Source: Ornithinimicrobium pekingense DSM 21552
Lineage (GTDB): Bacteria > Actinomycetota > Actinomycetes > Actinomycetales > Dermatophilaceae
Assembly (NCBI RefSeq): GCF_000421185.1
Contig: NZ_ATWJ01000012.1
Coordinates: 186,001-250,000 of the forward strand
Direction of reading: 5' to 3'
Length of the DNA: 64,000 nt
In this document: piece after piece, positions 25,533 through 34,958 of the stretch
How the letters are laid out: every line of letters begins with the position of its first letter
How positions within the stretch are numbered: position 1 is the first letter of the stretch
The notes under the pieces: model-generated
What the model saw: only the letters and a program-made list of their open reading frames with translations
Told to the model about the DNA's origin: nothing
The model's database searches: none
Position numbers and translations under genes: made by a program

Positions 25533-27392
25533 TTACTCGACCGTGACGGACTTGGCCAGGTTGCGCGGCTGGTCGACGTCCAGGCCCTTGGCGGTCGACA
25601 GGTGCAGGGCGAAGACCTGCAGCGGCACGACCGTCAGCAGCGGTGCCAGCAGCGGGGAGGTGTGCGGGACGCGGATGACCTCGTCGGCGAAGGGCACGAC
25701 GTCCTCGTCCCCCTCCTCGGCGATCACGAGGGTGCGGGCGCCGCGCGCGCGGATCTCCTGGATGTTGGAGACCACCTTGTCGTGCAGCCCGTGCTCGCTG
25801 CCCGGGGACGGGACGATCACGAAGACCGGCTGGCCGGGCTCGATGAGGGCGATCGGGCCGTGCTTGAGCTCGCCGGCGGCGAAGCCCTCGGCGTGGATGT
25901 AGGCCAGCTCCTTGAGCTTGAGCGCGCCCTCCATCGCGACCGGGTAGCCCACGTGGCGGCCCAGGAAGAGCACCGAGCGGGAGTCGGCCATGTAGTAGGC
26001 GATCTCCTTGACGCGGTCCATGCCGGCCAGGACGGTCTCGATCTGGGCGGGGATCCCCTGCAGCTCGGCCATCACCTCGGCGGCGTCCCTGCCGTAGGAG
26101 GTGCCGCGCAGGGAGGCGAGGTAGAGGCCGAGGATGTAGCTGGCCGTGATCTGCGCCAGGAAGGCCTTGGTCGAGGCGACCGCGATCTCCGGGCCGGCGT
26201 GGGTGTAGAGCACCGCGTCGGACTCGCGCGGGATCGTCGAGCCGTGGGTGTTGCAGATCGAGACCGTGCGCGCACCCAGCTCCTTGGCGTGGCGGACCGC
26301 CATGAGCGTGTCCATGGTCTCGCCCGACTGGGAGATCGAGACCACGAGCGTGCGCTCGTCGATCACCGGGTCGCGGTAGCGGAACTCGTGAGCGAGCTCC
26401 ACCTCCACGGGGATGCGGGTCCAGTGCTCGATGGCGTACTTGGCGACCATGCCGGCGTAGGCGGCGGTGCCGCAGGCGACGATGACGATCTTGGTGACCG
26501 CCCGCAGCTCCTCCACGTCGATGTGCAGCTCGTCGAGGGTCAGGTTGCCCTCGGCGTCCGTGCGCCCCAGGAGGGTGTCGGCGACCGCGTGCGGCTGGTC
26601 GTTGATCTCCTTCTCCATGAAGGTGTCGTAGCCGCTCTTCTCGGCCGCGGCGGCGTCCCAGGTGACCTCGTAGGCCTTGCCGTCCGAGGGGGTGCCGTCG
26701 AAGTTGACGACCTCGTAGGTGTCGGGGGTGATCGTGACGATCTGGTCCTGCCCCAGCTCGAGGGCGTGCCGGGTGTGGCCGATGAAGGCGGCGACGTCGG
26801 AGCCGAGGAAGTTCTCCCCCTCGCCCAGGCCGACGACCAGCGGGGAGTTGCGGCGGGCGCCGACGACGACGTCGGGCTGGTCGGAGTGGACCGCGAGCAG
26901 GGTGAACGCCCCGTGCAGGTCGGCGACGGTCTCGCGCATCGCCGTCGTCAGGTCGCCGCTGCGCTCGAAGGCGGCGCTGAGCAGGTGGGCGACGACCTCG
27001 GTGTCGGTCTCGGAGGTGAACTGCACGCCCTCGGACTCCAGGCGGCCCTTGAGCGAGTGGAAGTTCTCGATGATGCCGTTGTGCACGAGGGCGAGCTTGC
27101 CGTCGCGGCCGCCGCGGTGCGGGTGGGCGTTCTGGTCGGTCGGGCCGCCGTGGGTGGCCCACCGGGTGTGCCCGATGGCGGTCGCGGTCTCCGGCAGGTC
27201 CGCCTCCTCGATCGCGGCCCTCAGGTTGGCCAGCTTGCCCGCGCGCTTGCGCGTCTCGACTCCGTCCGGCGCGACGAGGGCCACCCCGGCCGAGTCGTAG
27301 CCGCGGTACTCCAGGCGCCCGAGGCCCTCCATGACGACGTCCAGGGCCTTCTCGCTGGCCCGGGGGCCGACATATCCGACGATTCCACACAT
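25533..27392 (-). CDS. glmS: Glutamine-fructose-6-phosphate aminotransferase (isomerizing)
   Basis: 619 residues, usual length. After removal of Met the N-terminal Cys ([11 protein letters not shown]) is the glutaminase nucleophile; [13 protein letters not shown] and [19 protein letters not shown] complete the glutamine site. Two SIS domains follow, with [20 protein letters not shown] and the C-terminal [11 protein letters not shown] characteristic of the sugar-phosphate site. It makes glucosamine-6-phosphate for peptidoglycan and for mycothiol. No glmS ribozyme was seen in the 42 bases before it. Confidence 0.97.
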   Translation of the reverse strand: MCGIVGYVGPRASEKALDVVMEGLGRLEYRGYDSAGVALVAPDGVETRKRAGKLANLRAAIEEADLPETATAIGHTRWATHGGPTDQNAHPHRGGRDGKLALVHNGIIENFHSLKGRLESEGVQFTSETDTEVVAHLLSAAFERSGDLTTAMRETVADLHGAFTLLAVHSDQPDVVVGARRNSPLVVGLGEGENFLGSDVAAFIGHTRHALELGQDQIVTITPDTYEVVNFDGTPSDGKAYEVTWDAAAAEKSGYDTFMEKEINDQPHAVADTLLGRTDAEGNLTLDELHIDVEELRAVTKIVIVACGTAAYAGMVAKYAIEHWTRIPVEVELAHEFRYRDPVIDERTLVVSISQSGETMDTLMAVRHAKELGARTVSICNTHGSTIPRESDAVLYTHAGPEIAVASTKAFLAQITASYILGLYLASLRGTSYGRDAAEVMAELQGIPAQIETVLAGMDRVKEIAYYMADSRSVLFLGRHVGYPVAMEGALKLKELAYIHAEGFAAGELKHGPIALIEPGQPVFVIVPSPGSEHGLHDKVVSNIQEIRARGARTLVIAEEGDEDVVPFADEVIRVPHTSPLLAPLLTVVPLQVFALHLSTAKGLDVDQPRNLAKSVTVE

Positions 27393-27434
27393 GGGGACAA
27401 GGGTACGGCCTGCGTCGAGCCGCGGCGGAACCCC

Positions 27435-28421
27435 TCAGAGGCGGCGCAGCCGCACCCGGTCGACGCTGTGGTCGGGGCCCTTGAGCAGGACGAGGGTGGC
27501 GCGGCTGCGGGTCGGCAGGATGTTGTCGACGAGGTTGGGGGCGTTGATCGACTCCCAGATGTGCGCGGCGGTGCTCACCGCCTCCTCGTCGCTGAGCGAG
27601 GCGTAGCGGTGGAAGTGCGACTCGGGGTCGGCGAACGCCGTCTCGCGCAGCCGCAGGAAGCGCTCGACGTACCAGCGCTTCACGTCGCCGACGTGGGCGT
27701 CGACGTAGACCGAGAAGTCGAAGAAGTCGCTCACCGCCAGGCCCGGACCGCGCCCGTTGGGGTGCGGCCGGGGCGGCTGCAGCACGTTGAGCCCCTCGAT
27801 GATCAGCACGTCGGGCTGCCGGACCGCGATCTGCTCCCCGGGCACGATGTCGTAGACCAGGTGGCTGTAGACCGGCGCCGTCACCTCCGCGCGCCCGGCC
27901 TTGACCTCGGAGACGAAGCGCAGCAGCGCCCGCCGGTCGTAGGACTCCGGGAAGCCCTTGCGCTCCATCAGGCCGCGCTCGCGCAGCACCGCGTTGGGGT
28001 AGAGGAAGCCGTCGGTGGTGACCAGGGAGACCTCGGGCCGGGTGTCCCAGCGCCGGATGAGCTCGGCCAGGATGCGGGCCGTGGTCGACTTGCCGGCGGC
28101 CACGGACCCGGCGACCCCGATGACGAAGGGGGTGCGGTCGGGCCGGCGCTCGAGCAGGAAGTCGCTGGTCACCTGGTGCAGCCGCGCCGTCGCCTCCTCG
28201 TAGAAGGAGAGCAGCCGGCTGATCGGCAGGTAGACCTGCTCGACCTCGGCCATGTCCAGCGGCTCACCCAGGCCCCGGAGCCGCTCGATGTCGTCGGCGT
28301 CGAGGTGCATCGGGTGCTCCTCGCGCAGCCGTGCCCAGTCCGCACGGTCGAGCTCGACGTACGGGGAGGGGATGACGGCACCGTTGGCGTGCGAACCCAT
28401 GGGCTGCATTGTGGCAGGCAA
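27435..28421 (-). CDS. coaA: Pantothenate kinase, type I
   Basis: 328 residues from ATG 28419-28421; ATG codons a few residues later ([10 protein letters not shown]) are alternatives. The P-loop [19 protein letters not shown] near residue 103 and the motifs [24 protein letters not shown] and [13 protein letters not shown] place it in the PanK I family, which starts CoA synthesis. It follows glmS in the opposite reading order but on the same strand with a 42-base gap. coaA lies near phoH in M. tuberculosis too, so this is conserved context. Confidence 0.96.
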   Translation of the reverse strand: MPATMQPMGSHANGAVIPSPYVELDRADWARLREEHPMHLDADDIERLRGLGEPLDMAEVEQVYLPISRLLSFYEEATARLHQVTSDFLLERRPDRTPFVIGVAGSVAAGKSTTARILAELIRRWDTRPEVSLVTTDGFLYPNAVLRERGLMERKGFPESYDRRALLRFVSEVKAGRAEVTAPVYSHLVYDIVPGEQIAVRQPDVLIIEGLNVLQPPRPHPNGRGPGLAVSDFFDFSVYVDAHVGDVKRWYVERFLRLRETAFADPESHFHRYASLSDEEAVSTAAHIWESINAPNLVDNILPTRSRATLVLLKGPDHSVDRVRLRRL

Positions 28422-28454
28422 CAGCGCCGTCCCGACCGCGGGGAGGGTGGCGCG

Positions 28455-29270
28455 TCACATCCGGGCGTAGCGGGCCCGGGCGAAGGAGTAGACGCCGTAG
28501 AGCACCAGGCCCACCGCGACGACGAGCAGCAGCGCGGTGCCGAGGGGCTGGTCCGAGAGCGCCTTGAGGGCGGCGTCCATCCCGCCGGCCTCCTCGGGGT
28601 CGGCCTGCCAGGCCGCGACGACGAAGAGCAGCCCGACGACCGCGAGTGCGACCCCCTTGGCCGCGTAGCCGATCCGGCCGGCCCAGGTCACGGCCCGGCC
28701 GCTGGTGCCGCCACCGGTGGTGCGCAGGTCCTCGAGGAACTTCTCGGAGACGCCCTTGTAGACGTGGTAGCCGCCCACCGCGAGCACCCCGACGCCGACG
28801 GCCGCCACGAGGACGCGGCCGAACGGCATACCCATGACCATGGCGGTGAGGTCGTCGGTGCGCTGCTCGCCGTCGGAGCCGCCGCCCCGCGCGAACGAGA
28901 ACGCCGTGACGCCCAGCACCGCGTAGACGACCGCCTTCGCGCCGTCCTTGACCCGGTCGGTCAGCTCGTCGGCGCCTGCGACGGCGTCGACCAGCTGCCA
29001 CAGCGCGAGGGCGACGAAGCCGACGACGCAGACCCACAGCAGCACGGCGCCGCCGGGGGCGGACCGCAGCGAGCCGAGGGCGCCGCTCTGGTCGGCGTCA
29101 CCGCCTCCGCCGAGCGCGACCTGCGCGGCGATCCAGCCGATGACGACGTGGATGAGCCCGCTGGCGGCATACCCGGCCCGCGCCAGCCACTCCACCCAAC
29201 GGTGCCGGCCCACCTCGCGGGCGGTCTCGGCCGCCTCCATGCCCATCGCGCCTGCGTTCACACCGCTCAC
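28455..29270 (-). CDS. DUF1206 membrane protein
   Basis: 271 residues with six membrane helices arranged as three pairs. Each pair begins with a similar RxGYAAxGL segment (RAGYAASGLIHVVIG, RIGYAAKGVALAVVG), the sign of the threefold DUF1206 repeat. The start is GTG at 29268-29270. The function of the family is unknown. It is followed by coaA and preceded by a strong terminator; no functional link is evident. Confidence 0.85.
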   Translation of the reverse strand: MSGVNAGAMGMEAAETAREVGRHRWVEWLARAGYAASGLIHVVIGWIAAQVALGGGGDADQSGALGSLRSAPGGAVLLWVCVVGFVALALWQLVDAVAGADELTDRVKDGAKAVVYAVLGVTAFSFARGGGSDGEQRTDDLTAMVMGMPFGRVLVAAVGVGVLAVGGYHVYKGVSEKFLEDLRTTGGGTSGRAVTWAGRIGYAAKGVALAVVGLLFVVAAWQADPEEAGGMDAALKALSDQPLGTALLLVVAVGLVLYGVYSFARARYARM

Positions 29271-29317
29271 CCTAGGGCGTGCGGGGCCGGCATGCCGTGC
29301 TCGTCACCTCCAGGACG

Positions 29318-29358
29318 CCGCGAGCACGGCCCGTCGTCGTGACGGACCGTGCTCGCGG
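29318..29358 (-). terminator. Terminator after the transglycosylase gene
   Basis: CCGCGAGCACGG (29318-29329) and CCGTGCTCGCGG (29347-29358) form a perfect 12-bp stem, extended inward by CCGTC/GACGG. It begins 20 bases after the stop of the transglycosylase gene read on the minus strand. Confidence 0.75.
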
Positions 29359-29378
29359 TGAGGTATGGCCGGAGCGGC

Positions 29379-30323
29379 TCAGTACCAGTTGACCGCCTCG
29401 GAGTGCGCCCAGGCGTTGCAGGGGCTGCCGTAGCGCTCGGAGATGTAGCCCAGGCCCCAGGCGATCTGGGTGGCCGGGTTGGTCTGCCAGTCGGCGCCCG
29501 CGCTGGCCATCTTGCCGGCCGGCAGGGACTGGGGGATGCCGTAGGCACCGGAGGAGGGGTTGGTCGCCGTGTGGCTCCACCCGGACTCGCGCTGCCACAG
29601 GGAGTCGAGGCAGCCCCACTGGTCGTCGCCCCAGCCGTAGCTGGACAGCATCGAGCGGGCGATGGACCGCGCGTCGCCCGAGCTCACCGGAGCGGGGGCG
29701 GGCGCCGGCGCGGGGGCCTGCTGCTGGGCCGGGGCGGGCTCCGGGGCGGGGGCACGCTCGGCGCTGCGGGAGGCGGCCTCGGCCTGCTGGCGCGCGGCGG
29801 CCTCGCGCTCGGCGGCGGCCTGCTCGGCGGCGGCCTGCTCGGCAGCGGCCTGCTCGGCAGCGGCCTGCTCGGCGGCAGCCTGCTCCGCCGCGGCCTGCTC
29901 CGCCGCGGCCTGCTCGGCGGCGGCCTGCTTCGCGGCCTCGCGCTCGGCGCGCTTCTGCGCCGAGATGGCCTCGGAGGCCTCGCGGACCGCGTCCACGCCG
30001 GTGGAGGTCAGGTCGGTGCTCACGGTCAGCGCGGCGGCACCCTGCTCGGCACGCAGGGCGCGGGCCTCGGCGTAGGCGCGACCGGCCTCGGCGCCCGTCT
30101 CGGGGCTGACGGAGGCGACCGGGTCGGCGGCCAGCTGCGGGTCGGTCTGGCCGACCGCGGCACGGGCGGACTCGGCGGGGGCGCCGCCCGTGGAGGACGC
30201 CGCGAAGGCGGCGAGGGCCACGGAGCCGGCCGCGATCGTCGCGGTCACGACGCCGGCCGGGCCGCCGAGGCGGCGGATGCGGTGGCGCCCGTGGGCGCTC
30301 TCCTGCTCAGGGGTCAGGGACAT
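29379..30323 (-). CDS. Secreted lytic transglycosylase-like protein with AAAEQ coiled-coil repeats
   Basis: 314 residues from ATG 30321-30323. A short charged N-terminus and the hydrophobic stretch VVTATIAAGSVALAAFAA form a signal or anchor segment. A coiled coil made of about eight AAAEQ pentapeptides spans residues 131-171, followed by a Pro/Ala/Gln linker. The C-terminal 80 residues are SLT/aggregation-promoting-factor-like, with WGCLDSLWQRESGW (catalytic Glu), SSGAYGIPQSLPAGKM and ATQIAWGLGYI. It probably cleaves or binds peptidoglycan outside the membrane. Its long upstream region carries periodic GTnAC words, suggesting MtrA control as for other actinobacterial wall hydrolases. Confidence 0.85.
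   Translation of the reverse strand: MSLTPEQESAHGRHRIRRLGGPAGVVTATIAAGSVALAAFAASSTGGAPAESARAAVGQTDPQLAADPVASVSPETGAEAGRAYAEARALRAEQGAAALTVSTDLTSTGVDAVREASEAISAQKRAEREAAKQAAAEQAAAEQAAAEQAAAEQAAAEQAAAEQAAAEQAAAEREAAARQQAEAASRSAERAPAPEPAPAQQQAPAPAPAPAPVSSGDARSIARSMLSSYGWGDDQWGCLDSLWQRESGWSHTATNPSSGAYGIPQSLPAGKMASAGADWQTNPATQIAWGLGYISERYGSPCNAWAHSEAVNWY
29811..29930 (-). repeat. 15-bp coding repeats (AAAEQ)
   Basis: Eight adjacent 15-base units related to GGCGGCGGCCTGCTC encode the AAAEQ pentapeptides of the transglycosylase. Copies differ only at synonymous positions, so the protein repeat is under selection. Array length may vary between strains. Confidence 0.9.
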
Positions 30324-30418
30324 GCGAGGGCTACCTATCGGTCGAGGAACGGTCCCACCACCTCCGGGTGTGAGGCACAGGGGGCACCTCGGCACGGGAT
30401 CCCGGCGGGACAGGCGGC

Positions 30419-30550
30419 GTTACCATTTCGTGATCTAACCCGTCCACGGTGCCCAACCGCGGGGCCGCGCGTCAAACTGGCGACCTGCTTCTGTGGCTAA
30501 GGTCACAACTCACCGACCACTCTTGTGATCAACAGTTACCTACAGTCACA
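30419..30550. promoter_or_regulatory. Periodic GTnAC boxes, possible MtrA sites
   Basis: Within the 294-base region upstream of the transglycosylase gene, GTTACC (30419-30424) and GTGATC (30430-30435) are 11 bases apart. GTGATC (30525-30530), GTTACC (30535-30540) and GTCACA (30545-30550) follow at exact 10-base steps, and another GTCACA lies at 30502-30507. Tandem GTCAC/GTAAC words at about one helical turn are typical of the response regulator MtrA, which controls cell-wall hydrolases in mycobacteria and Streptomyces. No other gene or RNA motif is visible in 30324-30617. Confidence 0.5.
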
Positions 30551-30617
30551 CCAGCCCCACGGGGTCTGGGCCTCGCACACCTACCTCGCGGTAGACCGGC
30601 CGGTCACCTCGCGCTCC

Positions 30618-31988
30618 TCAGACCAGGCCGCCGGGCCCCTCCAGGAGCTCGGTCACCAGCGCCGCGATCGGGCTGCGCTCGCTGCGGGTGAGGGTGACGT
30701 GGGCGAAGAGCGGGTGCCCCTTGAGCGCCTCGATGACGGCGGCCACCCCGTCGTGCCGGCCCACGCGCAGGTTGTCGCGCTGGGCGACGTCGTGGGTGAG
30801 CACCACCCGGGAGCTCTGGCCGATCCGCGAGAGCACGGTGAGCAGCACGTTGCGCTCCAGCGACTGGGCCTCGTCGACGATGACGAAGGCGTCGTGCAGC
30901 GACCGGCCGCGGATGTGCGTCAGCGGCAGCACCTCGAGCATGTCGCGGTCGAGGACCTCCTCCACGACCTCCGTGGAGACCACCGCGCTCAACGTGTCGA
31001 AGACCGCCTGCGCCCAGGGCCCCATCTTGTCGTTCTCCGACCCGGGCAGGTAGCCGAGCTCCTGGCCGCCCACGGCATACAGGGGGCGGAAGACGATGAC
31101 CTTGCGGTGCTGGCGACGCTCCATGACGGCCTCCAGGCCGGCGCACAGCGCGAGCGCGCTCTTGCCGGTGCCCGCGCGGCCGCCGAGGCTGAGGATCCCC
31201 ACGTCGGGGTCGAGCAGCAGGTCGAGCGCGATCCGCTGCTCCGCCGAGCGCCCGTGCAGCCCGAAGGCGTCCCGGTCGCCGCGCACCAGGCGCACGCGCC
31301 CGTCCGGCGCCACCCTGCCCAGGGCACTGCCCGAGGGGCCCAGGACCGTCAGGCCGGTGTGCACCGGCAGGTCGGCCGCGGCCTCGTGCTCGAGGTGGCC
31401 GTGCTCGTAGAGCGCCTGCATCTGGGCGTCGTCCACGTCGAGCTCGGCCATGCCGGTCCAGCCGCTGTCGCGAGCCAGCTCGGCGCGGTACTCCTGGGCG
31501 TCCAGCCCGACCGCCGAGGCCTTGACGCGCATCGGCAGGTCCTTGCTGACGACCGTGACGTCTTTGCCCTCCGCGGCCAGGTTGGCGGCGACCGCCAGGA
31601 TGCGGCTGTCGTTGTCGCCCAGCCGGAACCCGGCCGGCAGCGAGCCGGGGTCGGTGTGGTTGAGCTCGACGTGCACGCTGCCGCCGCGCCCGCCCACCGG
31701 GACGGGCTCGCTGAGCGTGCCGTGCTGCACCCGCAGGTCGTCGAGCATCCGCAGCGCCTGCCGGGCGAAGTAACCCAGCTCGGGGTGGTGCCGCTTGCCC
31801 TCCAGCTCGGTGATGACCACCACCGGCAGGACGACCTCGTGCTCGGCGAAGCGCAGCAGCGCGTGCGGGTCGGACAGCAGCACGCTGGTGTCGAGCACGT
31901 AGGTCTTCACGCCCGTGCCGGGGACCACGTCCACGGGCAGCTGCGCGTCGTCGAGGGTGGGGACGGAGGAGCGGTGGGTGATGGTCAT
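30618..31988 (-). CDS. PIN-PhoH fusion ATPase (PhoH2 type)
   Basis: 456 residues. An N-terminal PIN ribonuclease domain (about residues 28-155; [45 protein letters not shown]) is fused to a PhoH ATPase with Walker [21 protein letters not shown] and Walker [16 protein letters not shown]. tuberculosis PhoH2 (Rv1095), with the same architecture, is an ATP-dependent RNA helicase and RNase. The acidic PIN residues appear intact, so nuclease activity is expected. The ATG is at 31986-31988. Rv1095 also lies close to coaA, so this is conserved gene order. Confidence 0.92.
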   Translation of the reverse strand: MTITHRSSVPTLDDAQLPVDVVPGTGVKTYVLDTSVLLSDPHALLRFAEHEVVLPVVVITELEGKRHHPELGYFARQALRMLDDLRVQHGTLSEPVPVGGRGGSVHVELNHTDPGSLPAGFRLGDNDSRILAVAANLAAEGKDVTVVSKDLPMRVKASAVGLDAQEYRAELARDSGWTGMAELDVDDAQMQALYEHGHLEHEAAADLPVHTGLTVLGPSGSALGRVAPDGRVRLVRGDRDAFGLHGRSAEQRIALDLLLDPDVGILSLGGRAGTGKSALALCAGLEAVMERRQHRKVIVFRPLYAVGGQELGYLPGSENDKMGPWAQAVFDTLSAVVSTEVVEEVLDRDMLEVLPLTHIRGRSLHDAFVIVDEAQSLERNVLLTVLSRIGQSSRVVLTHDVAQRDNLRVGRHDGVAAVIEALKGHPLFAHVTLTRSERSPIAALVTELLEGPGGLV

Positions 31989-32428
31989 GGCGACTCCCTG
32001 CAGACGCGCGCCGGTGCTAGGCGTCTCGTCGGTGGCTGGACCGGGACCGGACCCGCGCCACCTGGGCGCAGTGCCGGTGCCGGCCCTCCGCCTCGAGCAT
32101 CAGCTCCATGTGGTGGGCCTCCCGCGGACCCGGACGGGGCGCCCAGGACCTGCTCCGACGGTATGCCGTCACCACACAGGCGACGCACGTCACCCGCGGC
32201 GTGTCGGGGGCCTGCCGGTGAACATCGGCCGACCGGCACGTGTCCGCGTGACGGCAGTGACGCATGTGAAAAGAGAGACGAGCGGCAGTGCGCCGCCAGA
32301 GGGTGTGGTCGCCCTTCCAGGGCCGACATCGTCCAGCTGGGCCATGTCCGGCGCGGCAAGGCGATGTCGACCTCGGCAAGGCGATGCCCGGCGCACAAGG
32401 GCGCTGACCTGCGCCGGCGTGCCCCGTC
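31989..32428. other. 440-base gap between the ABC operon and phoH
   Basis: Several frames are open here but all give Arg/Pro/Gly-rich translations typical of antisense GC-rich DNA. A 13-base direct repeat CGGCAAGGCGATG occurs at 32354-32366 and 32374-32386. One copy of GGTATGCCGT is at 32160-32169. GTGAAAAGAGAGACGAG (about 32268-32284) is an unusually A-rich spot that could be a promoter edge or ribosome-binding site. The phoH promoter must lie here but I cannot place it. Confidence 0.4.
32017..32109 (-). CDS. Possible 30-residue small protein upstream of phoH
   Basis: A short frame from ATG 32107-32109, [20 protein letters not shown]..., ends 28 bases before the phoH start. Its composition is less biased than the other open frames in the gap. 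In M. tuberculosis phoH2 is preceded by a small antitoxin-like gene (phoAT), so a small upstream frame is worth recording. No ribosome-binding site is clear and no family is recognised; it may be chance. Confidence 0.2.
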   Translation of the reverse strand: MELMLEAEGRHRHCAQVARVRSRSSHRRDA

Positions 32429-33199
32429 TCAGAGCACCTTGGAGAGGAAGGCCTGCGTGCGCTCGTGCTGGGGGTTGGCGAGGACCTCGGTCGGGTCACC
32501 CTCCTCGACGATGACGCCGCCGTCCATGAAGACCAGCTTGTCGCCGACCTCCCGGGCGAAGCCCATCTCGTGGGTGACGACCATCATCGTCATCCCGTCC
32601 CGGGCCAGCGCGCGCATGACGTCGAGGACGTCGCCGACGAGCTCGGGGTCCAGCGCCGAGGTGGGCTCGTCGAAGAGCATCATGTCCGGGTCCATCGACA
32701 GCGCCCGCGCGATCGCGACCCGCTGCTGCTGGCCGCCGGACAGGTGCGCCGGGTAGGCGTCCACCTTCTCGGCCAGCCCGACCTTCTCCAGGTTCGCCCG
32801 CGCGATCTTCTCGGCCTCGGCCCGGCCCCGCCGCTTGACACGCTGCTGGGCGATCGTGAGGTTGCGCAGCACGGTCATGTGCGGGAAGAGGTTGAACTGC
32901 TGGAACACCATGCCGATGCGCGAGCGCACCCTGTCCAGCTCGGTGTCGGGGTCCGTGATGTCGATGCCCTCGACGAGGATCTGCCCGGACGTCGGCTCCT
33001 CCAGCCGGTTGACGCAGCGCAGCAGGGTGGACTTGCCCGAGCCGGAGGGGCCCACGACGCAGACGACCGTCCCGTGGTCGACCGTGAAGTCGATGCCGGT
33101 GAGGACCTCGTTGTCGCCGAAGCTCTTGTGCAGGTCGCGCACCTCGATGGCGGGAGCCCGCTCGTCGATCGTCTGCGTGGGGTGCAGCTGCTCGCCCAT
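32429..33199 (-). CDS. Polar amino-acid ABC transporter ATPase
   Basis: 256 residues from ATG 33197-33199. Walker [21 protein letters not shown], signature [16 protein letters not shown] and Walker [13 protein letters not shown] are all intact. The sequence is of the GlnQ/HisP type that powers uptake of polar amino acids. It is the third gene of a binding protein-permease-ATPase operon and overlaps the permease stop by one base (TGATG). Confidence 0.95.
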   Translation of the reverse strand: MGEQLHPTQTIDERAPAIEVRDLHKSFGDNEVLTGIDFTVDHGTVVCVVGPSGSGKSTLLRCVNRLEEPTSGQILVEGIDITDPDTELDRVRSRIGMVFQQFNLFPHMTVLRNLTIAQQRVKRRGRAEAEKIARANLEKVGLAEKVDAYPAHLSGGQQQRVAIARALSMDPDMMLFDEPTSALDPELVGDVLDVMRALARDGMTMMVVTHEMGFAREVGDKLVFMDGGVIVEEGDPTEVLANPQHERTQAFLSKVL

Positions 33200-33993
33200 C
33201 AGCGGCTCCTCTTCTGCTTGCGCTCCATCCACGCCACCAGCTGCGTGAGCGGCAGGGTGATGGCCAGGTAGAGCAGCGCCGCGAACACCAGGCTGGTCGC
33301 CGTGCCCGCCGACGGCCCGGTGCTCATGAAGTTGCGCGCCGCCACGGTGAGCTCCTGCTGGCTGGCCGCCATGCCGAGCACGAACAGCAGCGAGGTGTCC
33401 TTGAGCAGGATCACCAGCTCGTTGGTCAGCGGCGGGATGACGATCCGCAGGGCCTGGGGCATGACGATCGAGGCCATGGTCCACGAGCCGTTCATGCCCA
33501 GCGAGCGCGCCGCCTCGGCCTGCCCCTTGGGCACCGCCTCGATGCCGGCCCGGATGGTCTCGGCCATGTAGGCCCCGGCCACCATCATCAGCGCGACCAG
33601 CCCGGCGCCGACGACCCCGCCGGGGGGCCGCCAGCCGAAGGCGATCGGCACGCCGAAGCCCATGAACAGGATGACGACCAGCGCCGGCAGCCCGCGGAAC
33701 AGCTCGATGTATGCCGTGGCCAGCCAGCGGAACGGCGGGATCGGGGCGAGCTTCATCAGCACCAGCACCATGGCCAGCACGAAGCCGCCGACGAAGGCCA
33801 CGATCGTGTACAGGATCGTGTTCTTGGCGGCGACCAGGATCATGCTGCGCCAGGTGCCGGTGAAGCCCTCGGCGAGGAAGAAGTTCTCGCTGATCGCCTC
33901 CCAGTCCGCGAGGAGGACGAAGACGACGACGATCGCCAGGAACACCGCATACAGGGAGAGCGTGAGGGCGCGCTCGCGGGCTCTGCGGGTCAT
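33199..33993 (-). CDS. Polar amino-acid ABC transporter permease
   Basis: 264 residues with about five or six membrane helices. The HisM/GlnP-type domain contains [20 protein letters not shown] and the ATPase-contacting EAA loop [20 protein letters not shown] near residue 175. Only one permease gene is present, so it should form a homodimer. It lies between the binding-protein gene (34 bases upstream) and the ATPase gene (1-base overlap). Confidence 0.95.
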   Translation of the reverse strand: MTRRARERALTLSLYAVFLAIVVVFVLLADWEAISENFFLAEGFTGTWRSMILVAAKNTILYTIVAFVGGFVLAMVLVLMKLAPIPPFRWLATAYIELFRGLPALVVILFMGFGVPIAFGWRPPGGVVGAGLVALMMVAGAYMAETIRAGIEAVPKGQAEAARSLGMNGSWTMASIVMPQALRIVIPPLTNELVILLKDTSLLFVLGMAASQQELTVAARNFMSTGPSAGTATSLVFAALLYLAITLPLTQLVAWMERKQKRSR

Positions 33994-34027
33994 GTCGACG
34001 CCTCCGTCCTCGTGCCTGACCAGGCGC

Positions 34028-34879
34028 TCAGGCGTCGGTGGTCTGGGCGGCGTCGTCCACGGCGTCCTCGGAGAAGTACTGGTCGTACAGCTCGTCGTAC
34101 TCGCCGCTGTCGCGCAGCTCGGTCAGCTGCTCGTTGACCGCCTCGACCAGCGCGGTGTTGTCCTTCTTCATCGCCAGGCCGTAGGTCTCCTCCGTGGAGA
34201 ACTCCTCGACGATCTCGAAGTCGCCGCCGGCGGTGTGGACCAGGTTGACCGGCAGGTCCTGCAGCAGCGCGTCGACCTGGCCGGCCTGGATGGCCTGGAA
34301 CATCTCGGCGTCGCTGGGGAAGCTGATGACCTCCGCGCCGGAGGCGTTCTCGTTGGTGTAGGCCTCACCGGTCGTGCCCTGCTGCACCCCGACGCGCATG
34401 CCCTCGAGGTCCTCGATGGAGGCGATGTCGGAGTCGGTCGGCACGAGCAGCGACTGCTTGGAGTCGTAATAACCGTCGCTGAAGGCGAGGTTCTCCTGCC
34501 GCTCCTCGGTGATGGTCATGGCGGAGGCGGCGATGTCGCACTCCCCCGCGTTGAGGGCGAGCCCGGACTGCAGGCCGTCGAAGGAGGAGTCCTTGACGGC
34601 CAGCTCCAGCCCGAGCCCGTCGGCGACCGCCTGGACGATGTCGATGTCGAAGCCGGTGAAGCCCGACGGGGAGGACTCGTCGAAGTCCTCGAACGGCGGG
34701 TAGGGCACGTCGGAGCAGACGGTCAGGGTGCCGTCCGAGACGAGGTCGAGGTCCGAGCCGGCCGCGGTGCCGTCGCCGCCGTCACCCGCGCCCGTGTCGC
34801 CGTCGTCGGAGCCGCAGGCGGAGAGGGCGAGGACCAGGCCGGCCGCCGCGGCGGCCGCAGAGATGGATCGAATGTTCAT
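34028..34879 (-). CDS. Extracellular amino-acid-binding lipoprotein
   Basis: 283 residues from ATG 34877-34879. A lipoprotein signal peptide ends in LVLALSACGS (lipobox LSAC, lipidated Cys near residue 22), followed by a Gly/Asp-rich linker. The SBP_bac_3 domain shows SDVPYPPFEDFDESSPSGFT, GFDIDIVQAVADGL and VGVQQGTTGEAY, characteristic of polar amino-acid binding; the precise ligand cannot be told. A -10-like TATACA (about 34886-34891 on the minus strand) lies only a few bases before the start, so the leader is very short. This is the first gene of the ABC operon. Confidence 0.94.
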   Translation of the reverse strand: MNIRSISAAAAAAGLVLALSACGSDDGDTGAGDGGDGTAAGSDLDLVSDGTLTVCSDVPYPPFEDFDESSPSGFTGFDIDIVQAVADGLGLELAVKDSSFDGLQSGLALNAGECDIAASAMTITEERQENLAFSDGYYDSKQSLLVPTDSDIASIEDLEGMRVGVQQGTTGEAYTNENASGAEVISFPSDAEMFQAIQAGQVDALLQDLPVNLVHTAGGDFEIVEEFSTEETYGLAMKKDNTALVEAVNEQLTELRDSGEYDELYDQYFSEDAVDDAAQTTDA

Positions 34880-34958
34880 TCTCGCACTGTATAACCGCGC
34901 AGGCGGCTGCGGTGACACCCGCGCGGGCGGGGTATGCCGTACCGGGACCGGTGCGCCG

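Noticed and set aside
25602-29342. 1246-codon plus-strand open frame opposite glmS, coaA and DUF1206
   Set aside because: It spans three clear minus-strand genes and their gaps, and the translation is His/Gly/Arg/Val-rich with no recognisable domain.
29811-29930. Short tandem repeats as a CRISPR-like or intergenic array
   Set aside because: The 15-base period is in frame and encodes the AAAEQ coiled coil of the secreted protein.
30324-30617. ydaO/yuaA (c-di-AMP) riboswitch upstream of the wall hydrolase
   Set aside because: Such riboswitches often precede actinobacterial wall hydrolases, but the expected GGGGGAACC- and GGGGUGAAU-like segments are absent here.
31985-32398. 137-codon frame overlapping the phoH start as a phoAT-like antitoxin
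   Set aside because: The translation is Pro/Arg/Gly-rich and looks non-coding; only a much shorter frame in the region is kept as a low-confidence candidate.
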